Below are positions 16,812-23,610 of a stretch of DNA of 23,610 nucleotides, piece after piece. A program made the translations under genes and the position numbers. The stretch spans positions 1 to 23,610 of the forward strand of contig CAZXHL010000033.1 in NCBI GenBank assembly GCA_964640545.1. Direction: 5' to 3'. The stretch is from JBGSZX01 sp964640545. Lineage in GTDB: Bacteria > Bdellovibrionota > UBA2428. The notes under the pieces are model-generated. The model saw nothing but the letters and a program-made list of their open reading frames with translations. It had not been told where the DNA came from and did no database searches. Position 1 is the stretch's first letter, and the number at the start of each line of letters is the position of its first letter.

Positions 16812-17462
16812 GTGAACGTATTTTCTAATCTTGCCATCAGCCTCGACGGTAAAATTGCTGACCAATCACAACCTTCTAAGCCTTTGGGAACAATTTATGA
16901 CCGGCAGCAAATGCAGGTCATTCGAAAAAAAGCTGATGTGATTCTTGTTGGGGCGGGCACGCTTCGTGCGCATCCTATGACAATGAAACTCAAACAAAAG
17001 TTAACTAAATTCCAATCTCAACCCGCTAATGCTGTCATCACAGCTAGTGGAAAGCTCGATCCTAAGTGGAGCTTTTGGGCCGATCCTTCTGTTGTTCGTT
17101 TGATTTTTACTACCAGGCAAGGATTGCCTTTGGCACTTGAAGCTTGTCAGGATCGAGCCTTGGTCTTTGATGTTGGTGAAGAGCGTGTCGATATGTCCAA
17201 AGTTTTTGCCAAGCTCAAAGAGCTTAATTTTAAAAATGTTTTGGTTGAGGGGGGGGGAGAAACCATGGCTGAAGTCTTGAAGGCCAACCTCTTAAAAGAA
17301 CTTTATGTGACCATGACGCCCCGAATCCTTGGTGGAAGACGAAATCCAAGTCTTGTCGGAGGCGAAGACACCTTGTGGAAGAACTTGGAGCTGCTCAAGC
17401 AGAGACGCGTTAAAAATGAAATCTACCTACACTATAAGGTAAAGGGGGCGAAAGGTGTTTGA
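16812..17462 (+). CDS. RibD C-terminal-domain (DHFR-like) reductase
   Basis: A 216-residue stand-alone RibD_C domain protein. Signatures are NLAISLDGKIA (6-16), ILVGAGTLRAHP (about 44-55), NVLVEGGGETM (142-152) and TPRILGGR. In riboflavin synthesis this domain reduces the ribosylaminopyrimidine with NADPH, but no deaminase domain is fused and no rib genes are nearby, so the substrate is uncertain. Start GTG 16812 lies 8 bases after the lipoprotein stop. The EGGG loop is encoded across a run of nine G (17249-17257). The stop overlaps the next gene by 8 bases. Confidence 0.85.
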   Translation: MNVFSNLAISLDGKIADQSQPSKPLGTIYDRQQMQVIRKKADVILVGAGTLRAHPMTMKLKQKLTKFQSQPANAVITASGKLDPKWSFWADPSVVRLIFTTRQGLPLALEACQDRALVFDVGEERVDMSKVFAKLKELNFKNVLVEGGGETMAEVLKANLLKELYVTMTPRILGGRRNPSLVGGEDTLWKNLELLKQRRVKNEIYLHYKVKGAKGV

Positions 17463-17859
17463 ACTGAGCTTTCAGGTGGACTATGTAGATACCGACGCCA
17501 TGGGGATCGTGCACCACGGTCGTTACTGTCGTTATCTCGAAAGAGCTCGAGTCAGGTGGCTCGAGGATCAAGGACTTTCGTATAAAGAAATGGAAGAGCA
17601 AGGTTTTGCTCTTCCGCTTAGAAAGTTGAGTTTAGAGTATTTCAAACCCTTGAGGTTTGATGATAAAGCCCGGATTCGCTTAAAGGTCGGGTCCGTGAGT
17701 CGATCCAGGATTTTGTTGGCATACGAAATCTTTGATCATCAAGGTGAGGCTTTGTTGAGTCGAGCCGAAACTGAGCATGTGCTTATCAGGAATCAGAAAC
17801 TCGTTTCGATTCCTTTAGAATGGAGGAAGTTATGGCTGCCGCAGAAAGAACAGAAATAG
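17455..17859 (+). CDS. YbgC-like acyl-CoA thioesterase (4HBT hotdog fold)
   Basis: A 134-residue hotdog-fold protein with the YbgC/4-hydroxybenzoyl-CoA thioesterase signature DYVDTDAMGIVHHGRY; D14 matches the catalytic Asp18 of E. coli YbgC. RYLERARVRWLE continues the signature helix. Family role: hydrolysis of acyl-CoA or acyl-ACP in the cytoplasm; in E. coli ybgC sits with tol-pal, but no tol genes are here. The start is GTG 17455, with GGGGGCG upstream and an 8-base overlap with the previous gene. Its 3' end overlaps the next gene by 28 bases and contains that gene's ribosome binding site. Confidence 0.9.
   Translation: MFELSFQVDYVDTDAMGIVHHGRYCRYLERARVRWLEDQGLSYKEMEEQGFALPLRKLSLEYFKPLRFDDKARIRLKVGSVSRSRILLAYEIFDHQGEALLSRAETEHVLIRNQKLVSIPLEWRKLWLPQKEQK
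17822..17827 (+). promoter_or_regulatory. Ribosome binding site of the SRPBCC gene
   Basis: GGAGGA four bases before ATG 17832, lying inside the thioesterase coding sequence. An ATG at 17820 overlaps this site, so 17832 is the better start. Confidence 0.7.
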
Positions 17860-18272
17860 TAGATGTACCCTTAGGAAAAATGTTCCAAGCGATATGTGAT
17901 TACAAATCATATCCAAGTTTTGTCACAGGAGTAAAATCCGTCGACGTGAAAAGCTCTACCGATTCGGGTGCTAAAGTTCATTTCGACGTCGAAATGATGA
18001 AGAGGGTGGAATACACCTTAGACCTTTCTCAGGTCATTGATGCTGAAGAGCGAAACGCTCGTGTATCATGGAAGCTTGATGAATCGAAATTCTTCAAAAT
18101 TAGTAATGGACTTTGGGAGTTGAAATCTCTCGGGCCAGACAAAACAGAAGTTTTGTACAAGCTCGAGATTGATTTTGCTTTTCCTGCTCCTGGATTTGTC
18201 TTGAAAAAATTGGTTGCGGGGGCTCTTCCTAAAACGATTCAAGAATTCACAAAGAGAGCGAAGTCGCTTTAA
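17832..18272 (+). CDS. SRPBCC / RatA-COQ10-like protein
   Basis: A 146-residue START-like (SRPBCC) protein. It opens with AAAERTEIVDVPLGKMFQAICDYKSYPSFVTGVKSVDV, matching the polyketide-cyclase/COQ10/RatA group: beta strand, then a helix with D-Y-x-x-Y-P. A central beta-sheet (VSWKL, GLWELKSLG, TEVLYKLEIDF) and a C-terminal helix ending in FTKRAKSL complete the fold. Such proteins bind a hydrophobic ligand, or in E. coli RatA associate with the 50S subunit. The specific role here is unknown. ATG 17832 follows GGAGGA; the stop overlaps the next start as TAATG. Confidence 0.82.
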   Translation: MAAAERTEIVDVPLGKMFQAICDYKSYPSFVTGVKSVDVKSSTDSGAKVHFDVEMMKRVEYTLDLSQVIDAEERNARVSWKLDESKFFKISNGLWELKSLGPDKTEVLYKLEIDFAFPAPGFVLKKLVAGALPKTIQEFTKRAKSL

Positions 18273-18562
18273 TGACTGAATCAGGTGAAGGGGCCGGCGG
18301 CGGAGGCGAAGATTCGAAGAAAGCGTCGAATCTTCAAAGCATCGCGGGAGAATTGTTGAAGAGGGCGGTTACCCTCGGGGCAGGAGCTTATGTCTCGGCG
18401 GAAGAATCGGTGTCTAAAACGTTGAACACGGTTCAAGCCCCGATTCATATTTCAAAAAATGTATTGAGTGAGTTGATGGATAAATTTGTTGAGAATTATT
18501 CCCTGCAGGTCACGGCAAAAATTGATTTTGTGAAAAAGAAAAAGGAGTCAGAAAATGTCTAA
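18272..18562 (+). CDS. Small conserved-context protein of unknown function
   Basis: A 96-residue protein, not recognised. Residues 1-18 are acidic and Gly-rich (GEGAGGGGED), probably disordered. Residues 20-85 look helical with amphipathic stretches (LLKRAVTLGAGAYVSAEESVSKTL and NVLSELMDKFVENYSLQV), and the tail is basic (KKKKE). There is no signal peptide. Phasin-like or membrane-surface binding by amphipathic helices is possible but only inference. It is a real gene by context: its ATG overlaps the SRPBCC stop by one base, and its end overlaps the ridA start by 8 bases, so it is locked between two conserved genes. Confidence 0.75.
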   Translation: MTESGEGAGGGGEDSKKASNLQSIAGELLKRAVTLGAGAYVSAEESVSKTLNTVQAPIHISKNVLSELMDKFVENYSLQVTAKIDFVKKKKESENV

Positions 18563-18950
18563 AACTTTAGTGAACACTGACCAGGCCCCGGCGGCGATTG
18601 GTCCATACTCTCAGGCGATAAAATTAGGAAATCTCGTATACACATCAGGCCAAATCCCTTTGGAGCCAGGCGCAAAAGAATTGGTAGGCCCAGACATCTT
18701 GCTTCAAACAAGACAAGTTTTTAAAAACATCAAAGCTGTTGTTGAGGCTGGTGGCGCAAAAATTGAAAACATTGTGAAGATGTCAGTCTTCGTCACGGAT
18801 CTTGGCGACTTCGCAACGATCAACAAAGAGTATGCGGCGTTCTTCGATGAGTTTGCTAATGGTGCTCCTTATCCTGCCCGTTCCACGGTTCAGGTGGCTG
18901 CCCTTCCTATGGGCGCAAAGATTGAGATCGAGGCCATCGCGAGTCTGTAG
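18555..18950 (+). CDS. ridA: RidA-family enamine/imine deaminase
   Basis: A 131-residue YjgF/YER057c/UK114 protein of the RidA subgroup. It hydrolyses reactive 2-aminoacrylate-type imines released by PLP enzymes, in the cytoplasm as a trimer. Signature IGPYSQAIKLGNLVYTSGQIP (15-35) includes Y18. ARS with R109, the residue equal to Arg105 of E. coli RidA, and E124 in KIEIEAIA are present. The usual Cys after RS is Thr111. AAGGAG at 18542-18547 precedes ATG 18555 by 7 bases. Confidence 0.95.
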   Translation: MSKTLVNTDQAPAAIGPYSQAIKLGNLVYTSGQIPLEPGAKELVGPDILLQTRQVFKNIKAVVEAGGAKIENIVKMSVFVTDLGDFATINKEYAAFFDEFANGAPYPARSTVQVAALPMGAKIEIEAIASL

Positions 18951-18953
18951 CCC

Positions 18954-19562
18954 GTGTTTATTGAAAAACGCAAAAAGAATCCATTGAGGTGGGGCCTGTG
19001 GCTTATGGGCCTGGCGTTGACTTTGGTGGTTTGGGATATGGGAAGATTTGCTGGAGCTCTCGAAGAGAGAGCTCGTAGTAGCAGCCTAGCTAATATTCCA
19101 TCTGTGGATTTGATTGCGGTTTTGACGGGGGGACAGGGAAGGCTCAAGGAAGCATTCCGTCTCTTAGAAAATCAATATGGCCGAAGTTTGTTGATTAGTG
19201 GAACGTCGGCTTCTTTGGAAGATATCTTAAGGGTCAATGATGTTACGAATTTTCCTGATGTAATGAAGTCTCAGGTCTATTTGGATCCGGAGTCTCTTAG
19301 GACGGTCGATAACGCCCAAAAGATTCGGCAGGTCGTAGAGGATCTTCAGTTGCGCTCTGTGCTGATTGTGACTTCGAACTACCATATGCAGCGCTCCATG
19401 GAGCTGATTCAGGCTGAGCTCGCAAAGGCGCCTCCAGTGGATGTCGCTCTATATCCATTTCCTGTGCAATCTCCGAACTTCGATCCAGGAACGTGGTGGA
19501 AAAGCCTCGACGCTTGGCGCATTTTCATCTCGGAATACGTGAAGTCCTGGTCTCCTATGTGA
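18954..19562 (+). CDS. YdcF/ElyC-like DUF218 membrane protein
   Basis: A 202-residue protein with one N-terminal membrane segment (about 12-32) and a DUF218 domain. VDLIAVLTGGQGRLKEAF begins the Rossmann-like core, LLISGTS follows, and VTSNYHMQRSMEL is the family signature. Members include YdcF and ElyC; ElyC affects envelope polysaccharide lipid-carrier metabolism, but the biochemical activity is unsettled. The start is GTG 18954, three bases after the ridA stop, so it probably ends the same operon. The domain would face the periplasm if the N-terminus is cytoplasmic. Confidence 0.87.
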   Translation: MFIEKRKKNPLRWGLWLMGLALTLVVWDMGRFAGALEERARSSSLANIPSVDLIAVLTGGQGRLKEAFRLLENQYGRSLLISGTSASLEDILRVNDVTNFPDVMKSQVYLDPESLRTVDNAQKIRQVVEDLQLRSVLIVTSNYHMQRSMELIQAELAKAPPVDVALYPFPVQSPNFDPGTWWKSLDAWRIFISEYVKSWSPM

Positions 19563-19606
19563 GCACATCTAGTGCACAAATAATTTTTTACGCTATTGCG
19601 ACCTAG

Positions 19607-19612
19607 TATGAT
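19607..19612 (+). promoter_or_regulatory. Possible -10 box upstream of the outer-membrane protein gene
   Basis: TATGAT matches five of six bases of the sigma-70 -10 consensus. The region at -35 is only T-rich (19584-19590). If used, transcription would begin near 19619 and favour ATG 19632 over 19608 or 19611. Confidence 0.25.
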
Positions 19613-19631
19613 GGGCTTTAAATTGGCCCGC

Positions 19632-20798
19632 ATGAAAAGATTATTAGGGCTCTCTTTATTCACCATTATTTCTGTTTTTTCCTCTTCAAGTCAGGCGGCG
19701 TTCATTACGTTTGAAGCTAAGGCTGATCGAAGCTATGCGACCTGTGCCGGTTGTCAGGCGGCCTATGAGTCGGCTGTAGACACTGTATTGGATTCTTTTG
19801 AGACTCAGGTAAACGCTCAGGCTGGTACAGGTGATCTTTCAATTGATCAGTATTTCGGTGGCGTTGCCAATTCCATGGTTATGGCTGGTGCGGGGACGGG
19901 AATTGTCTATGGAAATGATTTCTCCATGTTCATCGCAGGCGGTGGATTGGGCATCGGTGGAGCATTGGCTGCGGGCAATGGCATTGGTGATGTGATTAGT
20001 GCTGTAACAAACGGCAACTCCGTTCGTGGTCTTATTGTCGGTGGAGCGCTTCAGGCGTCTGCGACAGTTGGTGTGAATGCGGGGCTTTTCTTGAAGTCTC
20101 CGATTCTATGGGGGTTGGTCGACCCTAGTCGTTTGAAGGGCTATGTATCGTTCATGTCTCTCAATAGAGAGTTCACAGGGTTTGGAACGGCGTCTGTTAG
20201 CAATTTCTCTGCGATGGGCCAATATGGAATCATTCCTGGTAAGAGCTGGGCACTGAACTCTGTAAAATGGGAAGGTGTGAATCTTAGCTCTGGAGTTCGA
20301 TTTGGTAAGATGGATCTAACAGGATCATACTCTACAACCGTTGAAGAATCATCAACGGTTGACGCCGGTGGTGGAGTCACTCCGACGGTTACCATGTCTA
20401 CTCCATTGGCTGTCGATCTAGATATTAACTCTACAACTTTTGCAATTCCTTTCGAGGGATCAACTGCGATCCGCCTTGGTTATATTTTGTCGCTTTACGC
20501 TGGTATGGGCGTTGATTTGGCATTTGGTTCAACAAGTGGTGGTGTGACTGGAACTGATGATCTCGTAACGGTCACTCACTCCGGAACCGGAGCTGGATCA
20601 ATTACGGGAAATACCGAAGTGAATTATAGCGTCGATGCAGGATTCGCGAACGGATCTGGCAAACCAGCTTTCCTCAACGCTCGTGGGTTCGCGGGGGCTC
20701 AACTTGAGCTTGGTGTTGTGAATCTTACTCTCGGTCTTCAGAAAGCGCTCTTTGCAGGTCGCTACGCTGTGAACCTAGGCGCTAACCTCTACTGGTAA
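19632..20798 (+). CDS. Probable outer-membrane protein of unknown function
   Basis: A 388-residue protein with a signal peptide (MKRLLGLSLFTIISVFSSSSQA) and a mature part rich in Gly, Ser, Thr and Val with alternating strand-like pattern. It ends in NLYW, an aromatic end as in beta-barrel substrates of the BAM machine. Mature residues near the N-terminus hold C38 and C41 (CAGC). Repeated Gly-rich segments occur around FIAGGGLGIGGALAAGNGIGD. I recognise no named family. ATG 19632 gives the best signal peptide; ATG 19608 and 19611 are alternatives, and none has a good ribosome site. It is followed by a strong terminator. Confidence 0.78.
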   Translation: MKRLLGLSLFTIISVFSSSSQAAFITFEAKADRSYATCAGCQAAYESAVDTVLDSFETQVNAQAGTGDLSIDQYFGGVANSMVMAGAGTGIVYGNDFSMFIAGGGLGIGGALAAGNGIGDVISAVTNGNSVRGLIVGGALQASATVGVNAGLFLKSPILWGLVDPSRLKGYVSFMSLNREFTGFGTASVSNFSAMGQYGIIPGKSWALNSVKWEGVNLSSGVRFGKMDLTGSYSTTVEESSTVDAGGGVTPTVTMSTPLAVDLDINSTTFAIPFEGSTAIRLGYILSLYAGMGVDLAFGSTSGGVTGTDDLVTVTHSGTGAGSITGNTEVNYSVDAGFANGSGKPAFLNARGFAGAQLELGVVNLTLGLQKALFAGRYAVNLGANLYW

Positions 20799-20851
20799 TT
20801 TTTCAGTCTGATAGTTAACGTCGCTAGATTTGCGATTTACTAGAATTTAAG

Positions 20852-20887
20852 AAGCTAGCTTCCCATACAGGGAGCTAGCTTTTTTTA
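20852..20887 (+). terminator. Rho-independent terminator after the outer-membrane protein gene
   Basis: Stem arms AAGCTAGCT/AGCTAGCTT (9 bp) and CCC/GGG (3 bp) with one bulged T and the loop ATACA, followed by a T run at 20880-20886. The T tract is on the plus strand only, so it mainly ends plus-strand transcription. The convergent minus-strand gene stops at 20885, inside the tract. Confidence 0.9.
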
Positions 20888-22111
20888 TCTCGCATTAGAA
20901 GTGCTGGATTTCTCAAGACGCTTAGATTGATAAAGCATCACGAACCAAAATATCAATATCGCCGCAAAAACACTTTGTTTCTGCTCAAGCCAATACGAAG
21001 CCGCCTTCCCAATGATTCCTTGAGGTGTGAAACCCAAAAATAGTGCGACTCCCAGAATCCATCGTTTCTCAATCGCAGAGGCTAGCGACCAACTCAAAGG
21101 CATCATGATCCAAAGCACGGAGTAAGTGTATTGCCATGGAAGTGGGGAAGCCATGAAGCCGAGCAACATCCATATCGAAACGTTTAGCAAAATGTGAGGA
21201 GCCTCTGACTTGAGATCCTCTAGTGTAAATCGTTTGAGTGTAAAAAGTGCCAGTAGGGCAAATGGAAGGGCCAGCCATAGCGGTTTGAGGCTGGGCTGGG
21301 CAAAGCCAAGATGATTGATGGCAAGAGGATAAAAGCCTTGAAGGTTCACTGAGGTGTTGTCGATCAAAAGATCAAAGCTGCTTCTCTTCATGTGCTCTAC
21401 CCAGTCCAGCCAATAAAAAGGATTGGGAATAAGAACTAGCAACATAAAAACGGAAAAGATAAGAAAGAGTCCTTTCTTATCTTTGAGCTTGGCAAAAGAA
21501 AGACTGATGAGCGTCGTGTGGATTTTTACGAGTGAGGCCAGGCTGATACAGGCTAGTGCAAGGACACGAAGACCCGGGTGGGTGTTGAACTTTTGTAGCA
21601 GCCACACGCCAAAGAGAATTCCCCCAATGATCCATAAACCAATTTGGCTCACAAAAAATTCACTATCAATAAAGCGAAGTGTAGCAAGGAATGTGATGAA
21701 GACCCCCATGACAAAGGCTTCTTTTTGCTCTCGTCTCGCTTCGTTATCTTGGGTTGACCATGACGGCTTTAGTAATGAATAGAGCATATAGGGGAGGACG
21801 ATGGCTAATAGCGCATGAAGAGCCGCGTAGACCCACCTCGCAACATCGTAAGAAAAGAGGTGGAACACGGTAAAGGGCAAGGCCACAACAGGTGAGTATT
21901 TGTAGGAAAAATCTCTCTCGTATAAATAAGGACTATCGCCCGAGAGTATGCGTCCTGCCGCCTTGAAGTAAGCTTCAAAGTCCCAGCCCGTCCCATTGAG
22001 TTGTCTCGAAAAACAGCTCGCCAAGATCAAAAACGCAATGATCCCAAGACCAATTTTGTAGAAGCTGGCAATGTCGTTTTTGGAGTTTTCTTTCATCGTT
22101 TCAATCTTCAT
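20885..22111 (-). CDS. GT87-like polytopic membrane glycosyltransferase
   Basis: A 408-residue integral membrane protein with about 9-11 hydrophobic segments. After the first helix comes GWDFEAYFKAAGRILSGDSPYLY, typical of GT87/DUF2029 mannosyltransferase-like proteins, with D44 as the likely catalytic or metal-binding acid in the first periplasmic loop. YKYSPVVALPF follows, another family landmark. Such GT-C enzymes use polyprenyl-phosphate sugars on the periplasmic side. The start ATG 22111 is chosen because the frame stays open for 162 more codons upstream, but that part is hydrophilic, His/Lys/Pro-rich and antisense to the divergent gene. ATG 22096 is a close alternative. Confidence 0.83.
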   Translation of the reverse strand: MKIETMKENSKNDIASFYKIGLGIIAFLILASCFSRQLNGTGWDFEAYFKAAGRILSGDSPYLYERDFSYKYSPVVALPFTVFHLFSYDVARWVYAALHALLAIVLPYMLYSLLKPSWSTQDNEARREQKEAFVMGVFITFLATLRFIDSEFFVSQIGLWIIGGILFGVWLLQKFNTHPGLRVLALACISLASLVKIHTTLISLSFAKLKDKKGLFLIFSVFMLLVLIPNPFYWLDWVEHMKRSSFDLLIDNTSVNLQGFYPLAINHLGFAQPSLKPLWLALPFALLALFTLKRFTLEDLKSEAPHILLNVSIWMLLGFMASPLPWQYTYSVLWIMMPLSWSLASAIEKRWILGVALFLGFTPQGIIGKAASYWLEQKQSVFAAILIFWFVMLYQSKRLEKSSTSNAR

Positions 22112-22192
22112 CCGTCCAGAAGGGGCAGGCTTAGAGGATAATACCCTAGACCTCCAATTGGCAATGGTCAGAATCTTCGATATCTTGCCTTT

Positions 22193-23610
22193 ATGCAAGT
22201 CATTCAGCGAACGGAAAGTCAACGAGACACAATCTATTGGTGCCTGGTCGGATTGGCTCTTGTATTGCGTTTTGTTTGGATGGGCGATGCTAGGTTTTTT
22301 TGGGATGAGGCCACGTTTATGGGGATGGCGCTCCAGCACAATATAGATGGTGAATGGGCTCAATATGCACTTAAGGGGACTCGCGGAGTTGTCTATGGAC
22401 CTTTTGCGATATGGATCTTTCAGATTTACCTCAAGATTGGCAGTTTGTTTGGGGCGGGAGTTCTGTTCTATTTTTATTTGAGCGCATTGATTCACTCTGC
22501 GACATGGCTTCTGGGGATGATTTGGCTGAAGAAGCTTTTTCACTGGATGCCGGTGTGGATGATTGCAGCCGCCGCGCTCAGTCCTTTCTTTTTTCATTAC
22601 TCGAGGATGCTTTGGGACAATCCTTTTTTGATCGAACTAACTCTGCTGCTATTTTGTAGCGGTTGGTCCTTTGTGCAAGCGCCTAAGGTTTGGAAAATAG
22701 CATTGGCGGCTTTCCTTGCGGCCGCATCGTTTCTCATTCATCTCATGGCTATTCCTATGATTGCTTCGATGGGGATCTTCATGGTCTGGAAGCAGAAGTC
22801 GTGGATTCTCAAGAATGCTTTGGTCGTCATGGCGATTTTGCTTGGCATGGCCGCGTGGACCTATCCCTATGTTTCGATTCTCTTGCAGAGCTTGGCTTCT
22901 TCAGACACACAAGGTGTTGGTTTTGGTGCGTGGAATACGAAGTTTTTAGAGGGTATTTTTGTGGGTTTCGCGGTGATCTCTCATTTGGGAGGAGCCTATT
23001 TCTTGGGCAATGAAGCGCCTTTGTGGATCACGATGCTCGCACATCTATGCGCCATCACTGGAATTGTCTTTGGTGCTTTCTTTCTTACGGGTCTCGGGAA
23101 GGCTCTTTTACTAGGGAAATCTGTGGAAGATTCAGATAGACCGCTGATCAGTTTTTTTAGGATCTATTGGATCGTCTTGTTGATTTTTGCTTATGCAACG
23201 AAGATGGGGGGGCACCCTCACTATTTTAATGGAACGTGGGTGGGGTTTTTTCTGCTAACGGCTTGGTCGCTTCAGAAATTTTTAAAATCCCCAAAGGTAG
23301 AATTTAAAATGGTCATCATGGTTTTGGCTCTAGCTATGACCGGAATCTTGAATCAACTTTTTTATCATCATTTTAATCATGGCTCCCGTGCAAAACATCA
23401 AGGTGTAACTATTGAAAACCAACTTCAAATTGCTGAGGAGTTGGTTGAGAGAAACATATTGCCTTCCCATGTATCCTTCCAAGATACCAGGTTTGCCTAT
23501 CTGTCTAGAAACTTAGAGTTTCTGACCACTTATCTGAGCTTCATAGCAAATAATCAGGAAACGAGGGAGAGGGCAGTTGTCCCGTCTGTGCAAAACGCTA
23601 GATTGGTGTG
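22193..23610 (+). CDS. GT39/ArnT-like polytopic glycosyltransferase, 3' truncated
   Basis: The frame is open from ATG 22193 to the window end without a stop (472 complete codons visible). The protein has about ten hydrophobic helices. The first periplasmic loop holds FFWDEATFMG with the D38-E39 acidic pair expected of dolichyl-phosphate-mannose/ArnT-type (PMT_2) GT-C transferases. Later MGGHPHYFNGTW resembles the conserved HYF segment before the final helices. The last visible part is a soluble C-terminal domain. The likely role is transfer of a sugar from a polyprenyl phosphate to an envelope acceptor in the periplasm. It is divergent from the GT87-like gene across 81 bases. No good ribosome site is seen. 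Confidence 0.83.
   Translation, partial: MQVIQRTESQRDTIYWCLVGLALVLRFVWMGDARFFWDEATFMGMALQHNIDGEWAQYALKGTRGVVYGPFAIWIFQIYLKIGSLFGAGVLFYFYLSALIHSATWLLGMIWLKKLFHWMPVWMIAAAALSPFFFHYSRMLWDNPFLIELTLLLFCSGWSFVQAPKVWKIALAAFLAAASFLIHLMAIPMIASMGIFMVWKQKSWILKNALVVMAILLGMAAWTYPYVSILLQSLASSDTQGVGFGAWNTKFLEGIFVGFAVISHLGGAYFLGNEAPLWITMLAHLCAITGIVFGAFFLTGLGKALLLGKSVEDSDRPLISFFRIYWIVLLIFAYATKMGGHPHYFNGTWVGFFLLTAWSLQKFLKSPKVEFKMVIMVLALAMTGILNQLFYHHFNHGSRAKHQGVTIENQLQIAEELVERNILPSHVSFQDTRFAYLSRNLEFLTTYLSFIANNQETRERAVVPSVQNARLV

Noticed and set aside
19055..19075. Inverted repeat GAGCTCTC/GAGAGCTC with a 5-base loop
   Set aside because: It lies inside the YdcF-like coding sequence, encodes an ordinary Glu/Arg-rich stretch and has no following T run.
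22112..22597. A 162-codon N-terminal extension of the GT87-like gene
   Set aside because: It is hydrophilic and His/Lys/Pro-rich, unlike the family, and is fully antisense to the divergent GT39-like gene from 22193 onward and to the intergenic region.
1..23610. Defence system, prophage, CRISPR array or mobile element
   Set aside because: No integrase, transposase, phage structural gene, repeat-spacer array or known defence domain was seen; the genes are mostly housekeeping and envelope functions.

Overview
The window reads as ordinary chromosomal DNA from a Gram-negative bacterium of moderate GC content. Supporting signs are lipoproteins and signal peptides, a beta-barrel-like protein ending in an aromatic residue, ISC-type iron-sulfur genes and release factor RF3. 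Gene content and style (AhcY, phenylalanine-4-hydroxylase, frataxin, ISC ferredoxin, several secreted proteins of unknown role, dense overlapping genes, weak Shine-Dalgarno sites) would fit a Bdellovibrio-like or other deltaproteobacterial-type lineage. That assignment is inference. I see no rRNA, tRNA, CRISPR array, insertion sequence, integrase or phage gene. No gap between genes exceeds about 110 bases.

Layout, left to right. A truncated thioredoxin-like [2Fe-2S] ferredoxin is followed by a beta-CASP metallo-beta-lactamase ribonuclease. Next comes a plus-strand run of S-adenosylhomocysteine hydrolase, an MscS-type channel and a small secreted protein. A minus-strand pair follows: a MerC-like membrane protein overlapping a HAD-fold protein that ends in a likely sliding-clamp-binding peptide. 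A divergent plus-strand run holds an M3 oligopeptidase, CyaY (frataxin) and an exported alpha/beta hydrolase. An ISC-type ferredoxin lies on the minus strand and diverges from prfC (RF3), which leads into a GT4 glycosyltransferase and a secreted SGNH hydrolase. Convergent to these are pgsA and phenylalanine-4-hydroxylase.

From about 15.26 to 19.56 kb lies a tightly packed plus-strand run. It holds a lipoprotein of the 5'-nucleotidase family with altered catalytic residues, a RibD-type reductase domain protein, a YbgC-like thioesterase, an SRPBCC/RatA-like protein, a 96-residue unknown, RidA and a YdcF/DUF218 protein. Four successive junctions overlap, and the run probably forms one translationally coupled operon. 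It is followed by a probable outer-membrane protein and a clear intrinsic terminator. The window ends with two divergent polytopic GT-C-type glycosyltransferases, a GT87-like one on minus and a GT39/ArnT-like one on plus that runs off the end.

Most content is housekeeping or envelope biology. No complete novel defence or mobile system is visible. The best leads are the HAD protein with the C-terminal clamp motif, the 5'-nucleotidase-family lipoprotein whose catalytic His and Asp are both Tyr, and the coupled operon carrying a small unknown protein between SRPBCC and RidA.
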